DNA of 64,000 nucleotides, taken from positions 964,147 to 1,028,146 of the forward strand of contig CH003075.1 in the NCBI GenBank assembly GCA_000149265.1. The letters are read 5' to 3'. The position numbers were made by a program, and so were the translations under genes. The stretch is from Ciona savignyi (Eukaryota; Chordata; Ascidiacea; Phlebobranchia; Cionidae). This document shows, one piece after another, positions 60,290 to 64,000 of the stretch. Position 1 is the stretch's first letter, and every line of letters begins with the position of its first letter. The notes below the pieces were generated by a model that was not told where the DNA came from, did no database searches, and was given only the letters and a program-made list of their open reading frames with translations.

Positions 60290-61210
60290 GTTTTAAACTA
60301 GCAGAACTAGCCCTACAAATATCGTTATGTTAGTAGAATACGTCTTACTTGGCGTTGAAATTAATTCAGGACCGCCATGCATACAATATACAATGACAGT
60401 AAAATAAACACACAGAAATTAGAAAACTGCAAATACATGACATCAATATTTAAAGAGTTATAACAATAAACACTTTAGTTTACCTAGGTTTAGCCACTTT
60501 ATTTTACAGGGGTACTGGTAGGTGACACAAAGATTACTTGCGACAAAATGGGTGAATTTGAATACAACCTTTAAACTTATAAACAAACAAAAAATAACAT
60601 TTATATCTATTTAAAACTTATGCTATTACAATACTCAATTATATTTAAGGCCCAAAAGTAGGTAATTATTTGGAAGCTGATAAGACAATGACATAATCTT
60701 TAGAGGATGATTAAAAATCAAGATTATATATAATACAAACATAAATCACTTAATAATATCATTCACTGGCCTTCCACACTTAGTATATAAGCATATTAAA
60801 TATTAATATCTATATACATGAAAAAGAGATAACACAAAATTGTTGGTAAATTTCCTTCAAAAGATGCATAAGCAAGGTATACAAAGTAAAAAAATTAAAA
60901 GTTTCCCACCAAAACTATGTTTAGTAATATGGCAAATATCTGTAAATAAACAGACAAATAAAATATGTATATGTTCATTAGTGAATGTATGAAGATTTTT
61001 CTATAACTAACATTGTATACACTAACGTACGTTATATTATTCTCATAGTAAATCAACTTTATAAATTTCTACATCATATGCCGCATTATAACACTTATGT
61101 CCGATTACTTTATCTAAGTTGCTGATAAGTAGTCGCTAGAAAGAGGAAATAGGTTTGCTAAAATTTTAATGAAGTTCTAAAAACATGTCAAAAGTCACAA
61201 AATCTAAAAT
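60290..61210. other. Spacer between TOM1 3' end and ISWI start
   Basis: AT-rich, with no coding frame recognised. Both neighbours are on the minus strand, so it should contain the TOM1 3' untranslated region and the ISWI promoter and 5' leader. TTTGTAG, about 35 bp upstream of the ISWI ATG, would serve as a 3' splice acceptor, for a leader intron or for spliced-leader trans-splicing as known in Ciona. Confidence 0.5.
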
Positions 61211-62548
61211 TTATTTAAGGTTTGAGCCTGAAGCGCCGATGGTGGAAGCAGAGTTGGATAACCACTGTTCGATTTCCTGCTCTGAGGAACCAAGTTGCAA
61301 TATTTCATCTGGAACTTGCTCTGTTGGGCTTGGATCGTTTAGTATCGAACCGTTGAACGAAGCCCCCAAGTTTAACTGCAGCACTTCATCTGGTACCTTG
61401 GACGCACCTGGGGGAATGGATGGCATGACAACTGGAGTGGGTTCCACACTTAAATCAATGAGGTCGTTCACTTCAGTCACGTTCGATTCTGTAGCTGAAT
61501 AACTTGGTGGTGGCTCCTGTATTGGATCACTAGGGTAATGGGGACGTAAACTCGAATACAGTGGATCTGACATTGGAGGACTACTTTGGAAATGAGGGTC
61601 TGGCATCACTGGACTAGGGTGAAAATTAGGGTCTGACATCACTGGTCTACTTTGGAATTGTGGATCTGACATCGCTGGAGGGGATAATGCTTCTTGGTTG
61701 GATCTGAATTTTTCAAATCTCTCATATCTCAGGAAGACATTGTTCAAATCATCATTTACGGTGAGAATTTCAACTGTTATCTCTTCGTTTCCGATTTGCT
61801 CCATAAGTTCAACTATTCTTTGCTGCATGGCTTTACATGTGCGGTTGAGTTCATGAAGCAATTTTAGATCAGCATCTTCACAGAGCAATGGGTTTAAATG
61901 AGTCAGCATATCGGAAAAGACATGAACATTGCCAAGAACAATCCCCAAATCTTTCCTGACTTTTACGATCTGTTGAGGAGTTGGGTTGCTGACACCTCCA
62001 TATGCACCAGGGGTGGACTTAGCCGGCTGTACTCTTTCAGCTTTTTTATGCTTTTGGTTAGATTTCATGCTTACTGAAGCAGTTTTAGCAGGGAAACTAT
62101 AACCTTTTTCAATCATATCCATATAAATGAGCTTGACACCTGTATTAGATGATCTTGGATCTTCAGCTAAAGTTTTAATAACACCTAGAACTCTTTCTTG
62201 CAGGGCAGGAGTGGGGTTATTTTTTGGTTGAATTAATTTCAATAGAAAATCAGTGGAAAATTCTTTGGTGCTGACCGCAGTGAAGAAAGAATCCCCGCAA
62301 TTTTTAATACAAGCTTCCAATATTGACATTGATAATGAAATCTGGAGAAGGTTCTTATTTCCATTACACCTCTTCTTTAATGCTTTTATTACATCCTTTG
62401 TTCCATCACCATAAGCATTGACCGTGTCACAAAGCTCCATTATCAAAGCCCAGTCCTCGGTGACCAGACTTGAGCTGGTGGCGCGTTCTACCAAGTGGCC
62501 AGCAGGCGTGCCGTAGACATTACTAAAGATAGATTGAACTCTTTCCAT
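61211..62548 (-). CDS. TOM1: TOM1/TOM1L2-type VHS-GAT endosomal adaptor, single exon
   Basis: Uninterrupted 445-residue frame. TOM1 proteins bind ubiquitinated cargo, Tollip/endofin and clathrin on endosomes. The VHS domain spans about residues 8-150 (TEDWALIMELCDTVN, KKRCNGNKNLLQISLS, KNCGDSFF, LIQPKNNPT), and the GAT domain about 195-290 (LHELNRTCKAMQQRIVELM, VNDDLNNVFLRYERFEKFR). Then come four degenerate repeats of the form MSDPxFxSxP (about 298-340), DLIDLS, which fits a clathrin box, and EIEQWLS, which matches the EDIEQWLS motif of human TOM1. It is shorter than human TOM1 (about 492). The first ATG of the frame is used. An AATAAA overlaps the stop codon region. Vertebrate TOM1 genes have many introns; this one has none. 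Confidence 0.92.
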   Translation of the reverse strand: MERVQSIFSNVYGTPAGHLVERATSSSLVTEDWALIMELCDTVNAYGDGTKDVIKALKKRCNGNKNLLQISLSMSILEACIKNCGDSFFTAVSTKEFSTDFLLKLIQPKNNPTPALQERVLGVIKTLAEDPRSSNTGVKLIYMDMIEKGYSFPAKTASVSMKSNQKHKKAERVQPAKSTPGAYGGVSNPTPQQIVKVRKDLGIVLGNVHVFSDMLTHLNPLLCEDADLKLLHELNRTCKAMQQRIVELMEQIGNEEITVEILTVNDDLNNVFLRYERFEKFRSNQEALSPPAMSDPQFQSRPVMSDPNFHPSPVMPDPHFQSSPPMSDPLYSSLRPHYPSDPIQEPPPSYSATESNVTEVNDLIDLSVEPTPVVMPSIPPGASKVPDEVLQLNLGASFNGSILNDPSPTEQVPDEILQLGSSEQEIEQWLSNSASTIGASGSNLK

Positions 62549-63820
62549 TTCAAGTTTAAAACTCTAACGTCATAATTTGAATGGTCTAAAGAAAAAATAT
62601 TACAATTAAAATACAACAGATTTCTGTAGTTCTTGCATTACCAAAAATTACATTCATGTGATTTTTAAAAGTTGCAAATATACATATGTATTCTATCATA
62701 TGTAGTACGACAAAAGGCATGGGGTGATGGGTTGATTATCGTTTTAAAATGAGCCCTGTATTTCCCATCCCCAGCAATGAATATCCACAACTATTCCGAA
62801 CCTAAAGCAAAGTTATGTAAGTTTTAGTTTAATAAAAGGTGGTACAAAACAAGCTTAAAAATTACAAATACAGAACTACAAAAAAATGTATACTAACATC
62901 TACAAACCCCAATAACATGGAGTTTAAAACCAAGAATGTGGAAATTTTAGGCTTCACTATTCTGTTGGATAAGGGGCAGCATGAGCGGAACGGGACAGCA
63001 CACTATTCTGAGAGACAGTGGGAAGAGGGGATTTTTGTCACTAACATAAGCGGGATATATGATATAACCCGTTCGCTCAATTATACAAAATAACGAAATT
63101 TTAAAAATTACTAAAACTCCTTTTAATGGTTTAATGTGTGATTTCTATTTACAAAGTAAACAGATTTATATTACATTTTAAACTAGTCAGGATAGAAAAT
63201 GGTGTGCCCTATCACCCCTATGCCACACTTTATTCCGAATTTATTAGTATTTCATATTTATTTCCACTTTCCTTATTTTGGTATTTAAAATAAATATAAA
63301 ATTACGATATTTATTTCATGTGCCATTTAGTGATCAAATATATTCTTAAGCTCTAGCGCACTTTCCATGCCACTAATCATAAAAAAAATCTACAGAGGGA
63401 AATAACCAACGACAATGAAGATTTGGGCGTAGGGCTTAGTATCTGGGCAGTTAGAGTTAATTCTGAGGTTGACCTCGGTACATAATGGACGTTGGCCATG
63501 CTTATAAAATGTCGAAATATGTTGTAGTACATGCAAATTCCCTCACTTGTTTAGACTTCATGTATGATGCAGCGGTTTCCGGTAACAAAGTAAATATAAA
63601 TGGGTTTGAAAAATACAATTCCAGTGATTAGAACCTCTGTATATAATCCAATTTGAAACTTATCCAAGTTTAAAGTAGAAATTCAATAAACGTCCCGATT
63701 TATTTCACAGCTTTCCTGCGCTCAGCCGCTCATTCCATAATAGTTTTCTATGGTCATGCGACCCGCGCCAAAACAACATAGAAACAACAGATTTTCAAAC
63801 TCCTTGTTTTTCGGGAACTA
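62549..63820. other. Upstream region of TOM1
   Basis: No supported gene. A short frame at 62839-63093 on the plus strand shows no similarity I recognise. AT-rich sequence with a small GTTAGAGTTAATTCTGAGG stretch near 63450 that resembles the 9-bp-repeat MITE core. The TOM1 promoter is presumably within the first few hundred bases. Confidence 0.5.
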
Positions 63821-64000
63821 GGATAGGATAGGATAGGATATTCATGTTTATCCCCGTGAATGGGAAAACCAAGGGGGTTAACACACGGGCAATCGTCAGA
63901 TCACCTCGCGCCCACCGTCGGGTTACCGGAGCTATTGCAGTGTGTTGTATATGATAAACACGTTCCTTCATTTTGGTAGAACCCATTAATCCGCTGGGTT
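63821..64000 (-). repeat. SINE, reverse, cut by window edge
   Basis: The tail has GGATA repeated about four times, then ATTCATGTTTATCCCCGTGAA and the body with GGTTACCGGAGCTATTGCAG to CCCATTAATCCGCTGGG. It is one of the least diverged copies, and the head lies beyond the window. Confidence 0.88.

Noticed and set aside
62839-63093. 84-residue plus-strand frame upstream of TOM1
   Set aside because: No motif, no splice context, low-complexity start. Not supported as a gene.

Overview
This window is animal nuclear DNA, AT-rich, with short introns and many small repeats. The best fit is an ascidian tunicate of the Ciona type. That rests on chordate-like gene content (a SPATA18/Mieap orthologue, CLC-3/4/5, SMARCA5, TOM1), on compact genes with 0.2-3 kb introns, and on a tRNA-headed SINE with an ATCCT-repeat tail scattered through introns. 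The species call is inference; the gene calls rest on exon-by-exon reading with matching splice phases.

Layout. 104-8501 (-): a myotubularin lipid phosphatase of the MTMR6/7/8 group, 12 coding exons seen, last exon beyond the left edge. 9285-about 19528 (+): SPATA18 (Mieap), 11 exons, head-to-head with the phosphatase across a 0.8 kb shared upstream region. 19.5-24.1 kb: a repeat-rich spacer with SINEs, an AT microsatellite and a broken LTR-retrotransposon gag with a SCAN-like region and zinc knuckles. 24181-24996 (+): an intron-free TPR-like reading frame with no clear start. 25773-37440 (-): a complete 13-exon CLC-3/4/5 chloride/proton exchanger of 815 residues. 38117-43881 (+): a TKL-type protein kinase with a C-terminal TPR-like domain, divergent from the CLC gene and holding a 100-base assembly gap. 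45938-60289 (-): a complete 21-exon ISWI remodeller (SMARCA5-type, 1000 residues). 61211-62548 (-): an uninterrupted TOM1-type VHS-GAT adaptor of 445 residues.

Mobile DNA. The most striking items are two inverted copies of a 2.34 kb TTAA-flanked element with 581-bp terminal inverted repeats, one in a SPATA18 intron and one in an ISWI intron. Each carries a THAP zinc-finger frame and, convergent and overlapping at the 3' ends, a frame resembling the cysteine-rich C-terminal domain of P2X7 receptors. There are also a piggyBac-like remnant, a hAT-like element full of GGTTAACC palindromes, a mariner-type MITE, a MITE with 9-bp internal repeats, about 19 copies of the main SINE and three of a second tRNA-headed repeat.

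The genes do not form one pathway. MTMR6/7/8, CLC-3/4/5 and TOM1 all act in endosomal membrane traffic; ISWI is a chromatin motor; SPATA18 acts at mitochondria. Their clustering is probably chance.
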